Assembly (NCBI GenBank): GCA_964577255.1
Contig: CAZNYM010000046.1
Span: 1 to 14,717, forward strand
DNA: 14,717 bases
Origin: Micavibrio_C sp964577255
GTDB taxonomy: Bacteria; Pseudomonadota; Alphaproteobacteria; Micavibrionales; Micavibrionaceae
Direction: 5' to 3'
Shown here: positions 1 to 7,310 of the stretch, one piece after another
How positions within the stretch are numbered: position 1 is the stretch's first letter
Layout: each line of letters opens with the position of its first letter
The notes under the pieces: model-generated
What the model saw: the letters and a program-made list of their open reading frames with translations, nothing else
What the model was told of the DNA's origin: nothing
The model's database searches: none
Made by a program: the position numbers and the translations under genes

Positions 1-1
1 T

Positions 2-727
2 CTCAAGAACAAGGCCGGCGCCGATATGACCGTTTATAACCGTACCGCCGCCCGGGCTGAATCCTGGGTGCGCGCGCACGGCGGCCGGCACGCGCCCACC
101 CCGGCGGAGGCGGCGCGCGACGCCGATTTCATTTTCCTGTGCGTGGGTAACGACAACGACCTGGAGCAGGTCCTTACCGGTCCCGGAGGAGTCCATGAAG
201 CGGCAAAAAGCGGTGCCGTCATCGTCGATCACACCACCGTATCAGCCGAAATCAGCCGCCGTATGCATGCGCGTTTCAAGGATAAGGGTGTTTTCTTCAT
301 CGACGCGCCGGTTTCGGGCGGCCAGGTCGGAGCGGAGAAGGGCAGCCTCACGGTCATGGCGGGCGGGGACAAGCAGGCTTACGATAGGCTTGAACCCGTG
401 CTGCGCCAGTCCTACGCTCGCGAAATCCGGCATATGGGCGCAAGCGGCGCGGGGCAGCTGACGAAGATGGTAAATCAGATCTGCATCGCCGCCACCATTC
501 AGGCGCTTTCCGAAGGCCTGGCCTTCGGCCNNNNNNNNNNGGATAAATTCGATTTCGGCTTCGCGCTCGACTGGATGATCAAGGATCTCGGCATCGCGCT
601 TGAGGAATCGGAACGCAACGGCGCGCGGCTGCCCGTCACCGCGCAGATTCGCGCGTTCTATCAGGAGCTTTCGGCGGCGGGGCAGGGGCGGCTCGATACC
701 AGCGCTCTCATAAAAAGGCTCCGCTAG
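2..727 (+). CDS. NAD(P)-dependent oxidoreductase of the 3-hydroxyisobutyrate dehydrogenase family (5' partial, contains assembly gap)
   Basis: This family reduces or oxidises small beta-hydroxyacids in the cytosol using NAD(P). The frame is open from base 2, giving LKNKAGAD before the first internal ATG at 26, so the true start and the Gly-rich dinucleotide loop lie left of the window. Visible family signatures are VYNRT after the second Rossmann strand, the substrate-binding DAPVSGG (302-322), and GASGAGQLTKMVNQ with the catalytic Lys at 464-466 and the conserved Asn at 473-475. The C-terminal helical domain resumes as DKFDFGFALDWMIKDLGIALEE after ten Ns at 531-540. Family members carry roughly 30-40 residues where only four undefined ones are shown, so sequence is missing. 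The stop touches the next start (TAG then ATG at 728), which suggests co-transcription. The exact substrate (hydroxyisobutyrate, tartronate or succinic semialdehyde) cannot be told. Confidence 0.9.
   Translation, partial: LKNKAGADMTVYNRTAARAESWVRAHGGRHAPTPAEAARDADFIFLCVGNDNDLEQVLTGPGGVHEAAKSGAVIVDHTTVSAEISRRMHARFKDKGVFFIDAPVSGGQVGAEKGSLTVMAGGDKQAYDRLEPVLRQSYAREIRHMGASGAGQLTKMVNQICIAATIQALSEGLAFGXXXXDKFDFGFALDWMIKDLGIALEESERNGARLPVTAQIRAFYQELSAAGQGRLDTSALIKRLR
511..527. repeat. perfect inverted repeat at the edge of the assembly gap
   Basis: CGAAGGCC, one base, then GGCCTTCG: two 8-bp arms that are exact reverse complements, ending three bases before the Ns. It is part of the coding sequence (SEGLAFG). 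Such a G+C-rich hairpin could have blocked sequencing or assembly; that link is inference. Confidence 0.7.
531..540. other. assembly gap (10 Ns)
   Basis: Ten undefined bases inside the oxidoreductase gene. The frame continues across them, but comparison with the family indicates that about 100 bases of coding sequence are absent, so the N count is probably a placeholder and not a measured length. Confidence 0.95.
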
Positions 728-1279
728 ATGCTGATGTATCTCCGCCACGGCCAGACAGACGCCAACCTGAACAAAATGAACGCCGGCGGCGAATGGGACA
801 TCGACCTCAACGCGACAGGGGAGGAGCAGGCCCGCCGCTTTGGCCTCGAGAATTTCGATCTTCTGCGCACAATAACGCATCTTTACGTCAGCCCCATGCG
901 CCGCGCCCGCCGGACGGCGGAACTGGCCCTGGGCGATCTGATCGGCGGCATGCAGATGGAGATCGTGGAGGATCTGCGCGAATGGCATCTTGGTGAATGG
1001 ACGCGCACCTACCACCATGAAACGCCGGATTATTTCGATCTGCAGCTGACTCCGCCGGGCGGGGAATCTTTCGCCGCCTTTGAATCCCGCTGTCTGAAGG
1101 CCCTTAAAAAACTGGCGGCGCGTGCTGATGAAAAGGCGCTGATCGTCGCCCATGGCGGCGTGTGGTATACTTACGCCCGGCATACCGTGCCAGAGAATTG
1201 CTGGATAGAAAACTGCCGGAAAGTCGATATCTGCCGTCGCACGGCGCAGACGCTGGCATATGAGGATCAAGGACCATGA
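728..1279 (+). CDS. histidine phosphatase family protein (phosphoglycerate-mutase-like)
   Basis: A 183-residue cytosolic member of the histidine phosphatase superfamily, which transfers phosphate through a phosphohistidine. The N-terminal LRHGQTDAN motif supplies the nucleophile His7 with Arg6. SPMRRARRTAE is the second conserved block, EWHLGEW includes the likely acid Glu85, and IVAHGG holds the second catalytic His142. All expected catalytic residues are present, so it should be active, but members act on many substrates (sugar phosphates, nucleotides, cofactors) and the specificity is unknown. The ATG directly follows the stop of the upstream oxidoreductase, with a purine-rich AAAAAGG stretch about 10 bases before it. 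Its stop overlaps the tatD start as ATGA (1276-1279), which indicates translational coupling. Confidence 0.92.
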   Translation: MLMYLRHGQTDANLNKMNAGGEWDIDLNATGEEQARRFGLENFDLLRTITHLYVSPMRRARRTAELALGDLIGGMQMEIVEDLREWHLGEWTRTYHHETPDYFDLQLTPPGGESFAAFESRCLKALKKLAARADEKALIVAHGGVWYTYARHTVPENCWIENCRKVDICRRTAQTLAYEDQGP

Positions 1280-2073
1280 GTTACATCGACTCCCACTGTC
1301 ATCTCAACCACGAGCGCCTGCTCAATGTCGGCGGCGCGCAGGGCGTTGTGTCGGCCGCGCGAGCCGAGGGCGTCGAGGGCATGCTTTCGATCAGCTGCCG
1401 CATCACCGACGAATTCCCCAGCATCCTCGACCTGGTAAGGCCGCTTGAGAATGTCTGGTGCACCATAGGCACCCATCCGCACGAAGCCAGCGATCCCGGC
1501 GAGAAGGCTGTGTCCTACGACGAACTGGTGCGCCTCGCGCGTTCCGACCCAAAAATCATCGGCATCGGCGAAAGCGGCCTTGATTACTATTACAAGCATG
1601 CCACGCCGGAAGACCAGCACGCCATGTTCCGCAAACATATCCGCGCCTGCATCGAAACGGACCTGCCGCTGGTTGTTCACGCCCGCGATGCCGACGACGA
1701 CATTATCCGCATCATCCGCCAGGAGGGGCAGGGGACGAAGCTCAAGGGAGTCATGCACTGCTTTTCCTCGAGCCGAAAAATGGGAGAAGAAGCGCTAGCC
1801 TGCGGTTTCTATATTTCTTTCTCAGGAATTCTGACCTTCCAGAAAGCGGACGAGCTGCGCGCCTTCGCCCGCGACGTGCCAAGAGAGAGACTCCTGGTCG
1901 AGACGGACTCGCCCTATCTCGCCCCCGAACCTTTCCGCGGCAAGATCAACCAGCCCGCCCTGGTCGTGCACACGGCGCAAAAGCTGGCCGAACTGCATGG
2001 CGTACCGGTCGCGGATATGGCGGCCATCACCAGACGCAATTTTTTCACCCTGTTTTCGCGAGCCGCGGTTTAG
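1276..2073 (+). CDS. tatD: TatD family metal-dependent hydrolase (putative 3'-5' DNase)
   Basis: A 265-residue amidohydrolase-fold enzyme of the TatD/YcfH family, which hydrolyses DNA ends or small substrates with two metal ions. Metal-site motifs are complete: HCH (His7 and His9), GESGLDYYY with Glu99, VVHARD with His135, MHCFSSS with His161, and ETDSPYLAPEPFRG with Asp211. The length is normal for the family. An AAGGA stretch lies just before the ATG, which overlaps the preceding stop by four bases. In many alphaproteobacteria tatD follows metG and precedes the PhnP-like MBL gene. Here it lies on the opposite strand from metG and is separated from the MBL gene by an unrelated 634-residue gene. 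Confidence 0.95.
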   Translation: MSYIDSHCHLNHERLLNVGGAQGVVSAARAEGVEGMLSISCRITDEFPSILDLVRPLENVWCTIGTHPHEASDPGEKAVSYDELVRLARSDPKIIGIGESGLDYYYKHATPEDQHAMFRKHIRACIETDLPLVVHARDADDDIIRIIRQEGQGTKLKGVMHCFSSSRKMGEEALACGFYISFSGILTFQKADELRAFARDVPRERLLVETDSPYLAPEPFRGKINQPALVVHTAQKLAELHGVPVADMAAITRRNFFTLFSRAAV

Positions 2074-2116
2074 ATATTCCCTCCGTATGAGCACGAATGA
2101 TACCAGAATTATGCTC

Positions 2117-2143
2117 TTGAAATAATATTAATGCTGTTATACT
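2117..2143 (+). promoter_or_regulatory. putative sigma-70-type promoter before the 634-residue gene
   Basis: TTGAAA (2117-2122) and TATACT (2138-2143) each match five of six consensus bases, separated by a short 15-base spacer. The line 2101-2160 is only 22% G+C by direct count, in contrast to the flanking genes. A later TATAGT (2143-2148) would give a 20-base spacer. The placement 26 bases before the start at 2169 supports an independent promoter, but the spacing is not ideal. Confidence 0.45.
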
Positions 2144-2168
2144 ATAGTTTTTGAAATAAAAAGCTATT

Positions 2169-4073
2169 ATGGACAGGATTAACGAGCAGAAATTAACTAA
2201 TTGCGTGCCGGGCTTTTCCGGGCAGCTGCAGGCCGCCGCACGCGAAGACATCCAGAACCTGATGCATGCCGGAGCCCGGGCCTTCCTGCACTACGAGGAA
2301 ACACCCACCGCCGCCGACCTGGCGCAGCTGGGCCTGGGTCCCGGCGAGACGGATTCCTATCCGTCCGGCTATTACGGCCCGTTCGGCCTGTACCGCTACG
2401 CCATCGATCATCGCGGCTACGCCACCATCCTCTTCAGCACCGATCCCGACCACATGAATCCACAAAGGCAACCGGAATGGATCCGTCGCTATCCCGGCAA
2501 CCCTTATCCCGGCGCCTATCTCGAGCGCGGCGATCTTACCCACGTCTTCGCCGTCGGTGCGCGGCAGCGCCGCTCGCGCTCACCCTGGGAGCGGGAAGAG
2601 GTGGCTTCGCACGAAAAATCCTGGTGGGATAATCTTCTCAACGCCGGGACATTGTTCCGTACGAGCGTCACGCGCTGGTCGAGCAGCCATTTCCTCTATG
2701 AAATGACGCCACTTCGCCATAAAACGCGTGATCGCCTCCGCCCTGAACTCAAGGGGACCGATGAACAGCTCTACGCCGTCAACCTGCTGACAACCACCTG
2801 GCACCGCCAGATCCCATACGGCCACCGCATCAATATGATGCTCACCCGGTTCTTGTCGTTGGGCCCGCCCACCGCTTTCATGACCATGGCCGAAGCGGAA
2901 AAAAACATACCCGAGGATTTCTTTCACCGCTCACGTCTTGTGGTCAAAGGCATTGACCCCTGCACAAAAGGCGTCCTCACAGGCACGCCCGATCCAGAGT
3001 CCGCCGGACTGCTGCGTTCCTGGCTTCGCGCGGGGATACTCAGGGCGCGGCGCAAGGTCGAGGATATTTTCATCGTTCCCGACTTTTCGCCCCGGCACAG
3101 CTACTGGAAGACGCAGCTGATGAAAACGGCGGCTTCAGCAGGGCTGAAAGCCGCCATCCGCATGAATCCCGCCATGGTCGTGCGCGAGTTTCTGCTCGGT
3201 ATGGTCGATAAAATCTTCGGCAAGGCCATCGGCCACACCACCAGGCCTTCGGAAAAGGAATTCGTCGATGAATTCCTGCGGCCCGGCCGGATCAAATACG
3301 TGCTAGACCATAAATCCTACGGCAAGATCGACCAGGAGAAGGGGGCCTACATGCGCCTTCTCACCCGGCGAGAGGCGCGAACCGACAATTTCATCCTGGC
3401 GGAGCAGGGGGCTCCTGCATCCCTGCCCGCCGATGGGAAATCAGCGCGCCGGCAGTGGGCGCTCGATTACATCCTCAGCACCGCCAAGGCACCGTTCGGC
3501 TCAGAGGCCATGCTGGTGGAAAAGGAGGGACGCAGCATGCTGGCCATCAACCAAGCCAACGGGCTGCGCGTTCTCTATCTGCCAGATCTTTCCTGCGCCT
3601 ATGCCTGCCTCGATCCGTCGATCAGCCGCAGGGAATCGGTGCCGCTTCCGGCACCCGTGGACGGGCTGCTGCGCGAGGGTGCCTTCATTAAGGTTTGCGA
3701 CAAGGGCGGGGGTGTTCTGCACAGCCAGACTTTTGCCACCGCCCAGGCCCTGTCGGCCGACATCGCCGCCCTGCCGCTGATGATCCCGCTGGCCACCGCG
3801 CAGCAGGAGATACAAGAAGACCTGCCGGCGGCGCCCGATTTCATCCGCCACAAACCCGACCGCCACGATCCGAAAACCAGCTACGACCGCCCGCGCCCGG
3901 CGCCAGTTTTCTCCTTTTATCACCCCTGGCAAAGCAGGCCGGGATCGCTGCTCGATATCTGGCGCAAGATGGAGAAGGATGGCCAGCGCCATGCCCCGAT
4001 CTCAAGCGCAATAGGCAAGATCGACGAGGCGCGTGATGTGGTGGGAATCGTCCAGAAGCTGGTAGTGAATTGA
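2169..4073 (+). CDS. hypothetical protein, 634 residues, no recognised domain
   Basis: I do not recognise this protein. It has no N-terminal signal peptide, no clear membrane segment and no P-loop, zinc cluster or other catalytic signature that I can name, so a soluble cytosolic or unconventionally exported protein is likely. Residues about 60-140 are rich in Tyr, Pro, Arg and Gly (for example SYPSGYYGPFGLYRY). The middle (about 270-400) looks helical and basic. A stretch near 480-510 (EAMLVEKEGRSMLAINQANG) reads like beta strands, and the C-terminus is Pro/Arg-rich before a final helix. Codon use and G+C content resemble its neighbours (68% in line 3601), so it is not an obvious recent import, although its upstream region is very AT-rich. 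No strong ribosome site precedes ATG 2169, but that start uses the full open frame right after the promoter-like region. It separates tatD from the MBL gene. Confidence 0.85.
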   Translation: MDRINEQKLTNCVPGFSGQLQAAAREDIQNLMHAGARAFLHYEETPTAADLAQLGLGPGETDSYPSGYYGPFGLYRYAIDHRGYATILFSTDPDHMNPQRQPEWIRRYPGNPYPGAYLERGDLTHVFAVGARQRRSRSPWEREEVASHEKSWWDNLLNAGTLFRTSVTRWSSSHFLYEMTPLRHKTRDRLRPELKGTDEQLYAVNLLTTTWHRQIPYGHRINMMLTRFLSLGPPTAFMTMAEAEKNIPEDFFHRSRLVVKGIDPCTKGVLTGTPDPESAGLLRSWLRAGILRARRKVEDIFIVPDFSPRHSYWKTQLMKTAASAGLKAAIRMNPAMVVREFLLGMVDKIFGKAIGHTTRPSEKEFVDEFLRPGRIKYVLDHKSYGKIDQEKGAYMRLLTRREARTDNFILAEQGAPASLPADGKSARRQWALDYILSTAKAPFGSEAMLVEKEGRSMLAINQANGLRVLYLPDLSCAYACLDPSISRRESVPLPAPVDGLLREGAFIKVCDKGGGVLHSQTFATAQALSADIAALPLMIPLATAQQEIQEDLPAAPDFIRHKPDRHDPKTSYDRPRPAPVFSFYHPWQSRPGSLLDIWRKMEKDGQRHAPISSAIGKIDEARDVVGIVQKLVVN

Positions 4074-4096
4074 ATTTTCGCGCCGCCCGTGTTTGA

Positions 4097-4897
4097 ATGG
4101 CCGGAATGACGATGGGCCTGAAAATCACTATCATGGGATGCGGAAACGCGGCAGGGGTGCCGGCGATCGGCAATGTCTGGGGCGCCTGCGACCCGGCCGA
4201 GCCGCGCAACCGCCGCTCGCGAGCCGCCCTGGCAGTGCAAAGCGCCGCCACTTCGCTTGTGGTCGATACCGGGCCCGATTTCCGCGACCAGGTCAACCGC
4301 GCCGGCATCACACAGATCGACGCCGTCATCTATACCCACCCGCATAGCGACCATCTGAACGGCATCGATGAGCTGCGCTATATCCGCAACCGCACCAAAA
4401 AGCTGGTGCCGATCTATGTAGACAAGCCCACGCTCGAGGAGCTGGAGCAGCGCTTCAGCTACCTGTTCATCGAACGGCATGGCGGCATCTATCCGCGCGT
4501 ACTCGATCCGCAGCTCATTACCCCGGCGCATCTCGGCCAGACGTTAACCATCGGCGATATCGGCGTGGTGCCGTTCGAGCAGGATCACGGCACCTGCACC
4601 TCGCTAGGGCTGCGTTTCGGCAGCCTGGCGTATTCCACCGACATGGTCGACCTGGGCCAGCAGGCGCTTGAAGTCCTGCGCGGCGTGAAGACCTGGATCG
4701 TCGACGGCGGCGCTTATAACTTTCCCGAGAACCCGGTGCACGCGACGCTGCGGCAGGTCTACGCCCTGAATGAAATCGTGCAGGCCGAGCGCGTCATCAT
4801 CACCCACATGCCGGGCTTCATGGATTACGCCACGCTGCGCCGGGAACTGCCCGAAGGCTACGAGCCGGCGTATGACGGCCTGGAAATCACGGTCTGA
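4097..4897 (+). CDS. MBL-fold metallo-hydrolase, PhnP-like (phosphodiesterase family)
   Basis: A 266-residue metallo-beta-lactamase-fold hydrolase of the group annotated as phosphoribosyl 1,2-cyclic phosphate phosphodiesterase-like. The N-terminus GCGNAAGVPAIGNVWGACDP is typical of this branch. Metal ligands are visible: THPHSDH (His81, His83, Asp85, His86), EQDHGT with His164, STDMVD with Asp182, and THM with His237. No phn genes are nearby, so a carbon-phosphorus lyase role is not supported; this branch commonly sits beside metG and tatD as a housekeeping hydrolase of unknown substrate. The region after His237 reads MPGFMDYATL where relatives usually have further His/Asn residues. Start is uncertain: ATGs at 4097, 4106 and 4112 are in frame, and 4112 leaves the shortest lead before the first strand with a weak GGA upstream. 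Confidence 0.9.
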   Translation: MAGMTMGLKITIMGCGNAAGVPAIGNVWGACDPAEPRNRRSRAALAVQSAATSLVVDTGPDFRDQVNRAGITQIDAVIYTHPHSDHLNGIDELRYIRNRTKKLVPIYVDKPTLEELEQRFSYLFIERHGGIYPRVLDPQLITPAHLGQTLTIGDIGVVPFEQDHGTCTSLGLRFGSLAYSTDMVDLGQQALEVLRGVKTWIVDGGAYNFPENPVHATLRQVYALNEIVQAERVIITHMPGFMDYATLRRELPEGYEPAYDGLEITV

Positions 4898-5014
4898 GGC
4901 CCCTGTTCCGGTTCCTGCCATTTAATTCCATAATATACATTATCACATCAGAAGATACTCAGCAGGCGGCCCCGCCGTTGACTTCCCCGGCATTTCTACC
5001 TAGTGCTGGGCATC

Positions 5015-5812
5015 ATGACCGACGACAAAACCAAAGCCGCCGACGAACTCCTGGCCCTGATGGCGCGGCTACGCACGCCGGTGACGGGCTGCCCGTGGGA
5101 TCTCGAGCAGAATTTCAAAACCATCGCGCCTTACACCATTGAGGAAGCCTACGAAGTCGCCGATGCCATCGAGCGCGACGACATGACGGCGCTGAAAGAT
5201 GAACTGGGCGACCTGCTGCTGCAGGTCGTATTCCACGCCCGCATGGCGGAGGAAGCCGGCCTGTTCGATTTTAACGATGTCGCCCGGCACGTCACCGCCA
5301 AGATGATCCACCGCCATCCCCATGTTTTCGGCGACGCCGTGGCCAAAACCGCAGGCGATGTGGCGAACGTCATCTGGGAACAGCAAAAGGCCAAGGAAAA
5401 AACCGGCAAGACGCAGGCGGAAAGCATCCTCGACGATGTCCCCGTCTCCCTGCCCTCGATGATCCGGGCGCAGAAGCTCCAAAAACGCGCCGCCAGTGTC
5501 GGCTTTGAATGGGCGCAGGCCATCGACGTCCTAGACAAGCTCGAGGAAGAAACCGGCGAAATGCGTGAAGCACTCAAAAGCGGCCGCGAAGCGGAGATAA
5601 AGGACGAACTGGGCGACCTGTTCTTCGTACTGGTGAATTTCGCCCGCATGCTCGACCTCAACGCCGAAGAAGTCCTGCGCGGCGCCAACAGTAAGTTCGA
5701 GCGCCGCTTCCGCGGCCTGGAAAAAGAGTTAAAGGCGCGGGGCAAGGCCCTCAAGGGCACCACGCTCGCGGAAATGGAACAACTCTGGCAGGACGTTAAG
5801 AAACGCGTATAA
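5015..5812 (+). CDS. mazG: nucleoside triphosphate pyrophosphohydrolase MazG
   Basis: MazG hydrolyses (d)NTPs to monophosphates and pyrophosphate, cleaning aberrant nucleotides and affecting ppGpp responses in the cytosol. The 265-residue length matches the E. coli two-domain form (about 263). The first domain has CPWDLEQNFKTI, EEAYEVADAI and DELGDLLLQVVFHA, followed by HRHPHVFGD. The second repeats the helical metal-binding pattern as EEETGEMREAL and KDELGDLFFVLVNFAR. Both Glu/Asp sets are intact. I chose ATG 5015; a GTG at 5003 is also in frame but adds only four residues that are not typical of the family. It is separated from the MBL gene by 117 bases and ends 12 bases from the convergent Sel1 gene. 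Confidence 0.95.
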   Translation: MTDDKTKAADELLALMARLRTPVTGCPWDLEQNFKTIAPYTIEEAYEVADAIERDDMTALKDELGDLLLQVVFHARMAEEAGLFDFNDVARHVTAKMIHRHPHVFGDAVAKTAGDVANVIWEQQKAKEKTGKTQAESILDDVPVSLPSMIRAQKLQKRAASVGFEWAQAIDVLDKLEEETGEMREALKSGREAEIKDELGDLFFVLVNFARMLDLNAEEVLRGANSKFERRFRGLEKELKARGKALKGTTLAEMEQLWQDVKKRV

Positions 5813-5824
5813 AATTTGCAGACG

Positions 5825-7291
5825 CTAATAACTTGGATCAGCCAGTAAAAAAGGGCTACCATGGGGACCCACAATCATGTTTCTGATAGTCTGCAAATGC
5901 ATTTCCCCCTCTTCTCGGTGCTTCTTATTAAACATTCCTTTGAAATCTTGTAAATTTGCAACAGCCTGCTCGCTTCCATTCTCCTGGGCGAGCCTCAGCC
6001 ATGCATAAGCCTTGGTCCTATCAATCGCGGCTACGCCTTGGCCGTGCTTAAGCATGGCTCCTACATTACTCTGCGCGGTTGCATCCCCATATTTTGCTGT
6101 AAAAAGAAAAAATTTAAACGCCTGACCCATATCAGGTGCGATACTCCCGCAGCCATTGTAAAAAATCCCACCTAGATCTAAGGCACCTCGGGACTCCCCT
6201 GAAAGAAGAGCCTGATTAAACAACTCGTAAGCTTTATTGCAATCTCTCTCCACCCCTATAGCATAGTAATAGCGCGTACCTAGCTTCCATAAATCAAATC
6301 CTCCTGGTGGCTTACCACAGGCAACAGCAGAAATTCTATAGCGAGTGGCAACCACAGGATCAGGCTCAGTGCCCCAACCCTTTTCATAGGCATCAGCCAA
6401 ATTAGCGAGGGCATGACAATTACTCTTGCTCCCTGCTTTCTCCCAAATCTCAATGGCCTTTTCTTTATTTACAGGCAGTCCATGTTTACCGTCTGAATGG
6501 TAGGTAGCCATGGTATTAAGGGCCATATCAAAACCTTCATCCGCCAAGCCCTGCATCATTTTCAGGCCCTTGGGAATATCCACAGAAACATCTTCTCCTG
6601 ACAAATGGCTGCCCTCGATGTAAATCTTAGCGGCATTCCATTCACTTTCCTTACTTCCCAGAGCCGCACCGGCCAGGAAGAAATCCAATGCTTTAGAATG
6701 GTCAGGAGACAACCCACCAAACCCATTCAAAAACATGTTTCCTGTTTGGGTAAATACTTCAGGAATTTTTCGATCCATACCTTTTTGGAGCCATGAAAAA
6801 GCTATGGCCGAGTCGGCTTCGACTCCTAAACCATTTAGGTACAAGAAGGCCAAATTAGAAAATGCTCTGAAGTGCCCAAGATCGGCGGCCTCCTCATAAA
6901 ACCTTTTGGCCTGCGGATAATCACGGGCCTCCTGATAAAGAAGCGCTAGGTTATTGATTGCCCATGGATGCTTCTTTTGCACAGCAGCTTGATAGAGATC
7001 AAAAGCCTTTTCGTAGTTCTTGTGCACGTTTTCTATGTGATAGTAGCGGCCCAGCCGAAAAGACGCTTCATAGTTTCCTGACTCAATAAGCCTATGAACT
7101 TCCTCAAGCGCTTTTGCATGAAGACTTTGATCAAATCTTGCCTCGTACAGAACATTCATAGCAGAATCTGCTTCCTTAATATATGAGGAAGGAATTTCAC
7201 TGCTTTGTTCTTGCGCCCATGTTCTGCAATTAGGTGAAAAACCAACGGCAATTCCCATGATAACAAGATGCAGTCCGATAATTAACTTCAT
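5825..7291 (-). CDS. secreted Sel1-repeat (tetratricopeptide-like) protein
   Basis: A 488-residue protein with an N-terminal signal peptide (hydrophobic residues about 3-17, likely cut after TWA near residue 26) and then a chain of Sel1-like repeats to about residue 440, each of roughly 36 residues with the A-x-x-x-L-G/A-x-x-Y and A-W-x-x-A-A pattern (for example ALLYQEARDYPQAKRFYEEAADLG and AYAWLRLAQENG near the end). Sel1 repeats are protein-binding scaffolds, so a periplasmic or exported partner-binding role is likely; the partner is unknown. A good ribosome site, GGAG at 7297-7300, lies five bases before the ATG, and the start is 19 bases after the metG stop, so it could be read from the metG operon. 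It is clearly AT-richer than its neighbours (37-48% G+C in sampled lines), which suggests acquisition. Confidence 0.92.
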   Translation of the reverse strand: MKLIIGLHLVIMGIAVGFSPNCRTWAQEQSSEIPSSYIKEADSAMNVLYEARFDQSLHAKALEEVHRLIESGNYEASFRLGRYYHIENVHKNYEKAFDLYQAAVQKKHPWAINNLALLYQEARDYPQAKRFYEEAADLGHFRAFSNLAFLYLNGLGVEADSAIAFSWLQKGMDRKIPEVFTQTGNMFLNGFGGLSPDHSKALDFFLAGAALGSKESEWNAAKIYIEGSHLSGEDVSVDIPKGLKMMQGLADEGFDMALNTMATYHSDGKHGLPVNKEKAIEIWEKAGSKSNCHALANLADAYEKGWGTEPDPVVATRYRISAVACGKPPGGFDLWKLGTRYYYAIGVERDCNKAYELFNQALLSGESRGALDLGGIFYNGCGSIAPDMGQAFKFFLFTAKYGDATAQSNVGAMLKHGQGVAAIDRTKAYAWLRLAQENGSEQAVANLQDFKGMFNKKHREEGEMHLQTIRNMIVGPHGSPFLLADPSY

Positions 7292-7310
7292 AACATCTCC
7301 AAGAACTTTG

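Noticed and set aside
242..1270. 342-codon minus-strand open frame opposite the oxidoreductase and phosphatase genes
   Set aside because: It is antisense to two genes with intact catalytic motifs and even reads across the assembly gap; a G+C-rich shadow.
4097..4897. carbon-phosphorus lyase gene phnP proper
   Set aside because: The fold and motifs fit, but no other phn gene is present and this branch usually accompanies metG/tatD, so only a PhnP-like call is justified.
4930..4943. ATAAT-ATAC-ATTAT inverted repeat between the MBL gene and mazG as an operator or terminator
   Set aside because: The arms are only five A/T pairs with no following T-run in a generally AT-rich patch; too weak to call.
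4978..5006. TTGACT before mazG as a -35 element
   Set aside because: At the expected 16-18 base spacing there is only TAGTGC or similar, which does not resemble a -10 element, so a promoter is not supported.
5800..5830. bidirectional terminator between mazG and the Sel1 gene
   Set aside because: Only a four-base GCGT/ACGC pairing is visible and there is no U-tract; no terminator can be supported.
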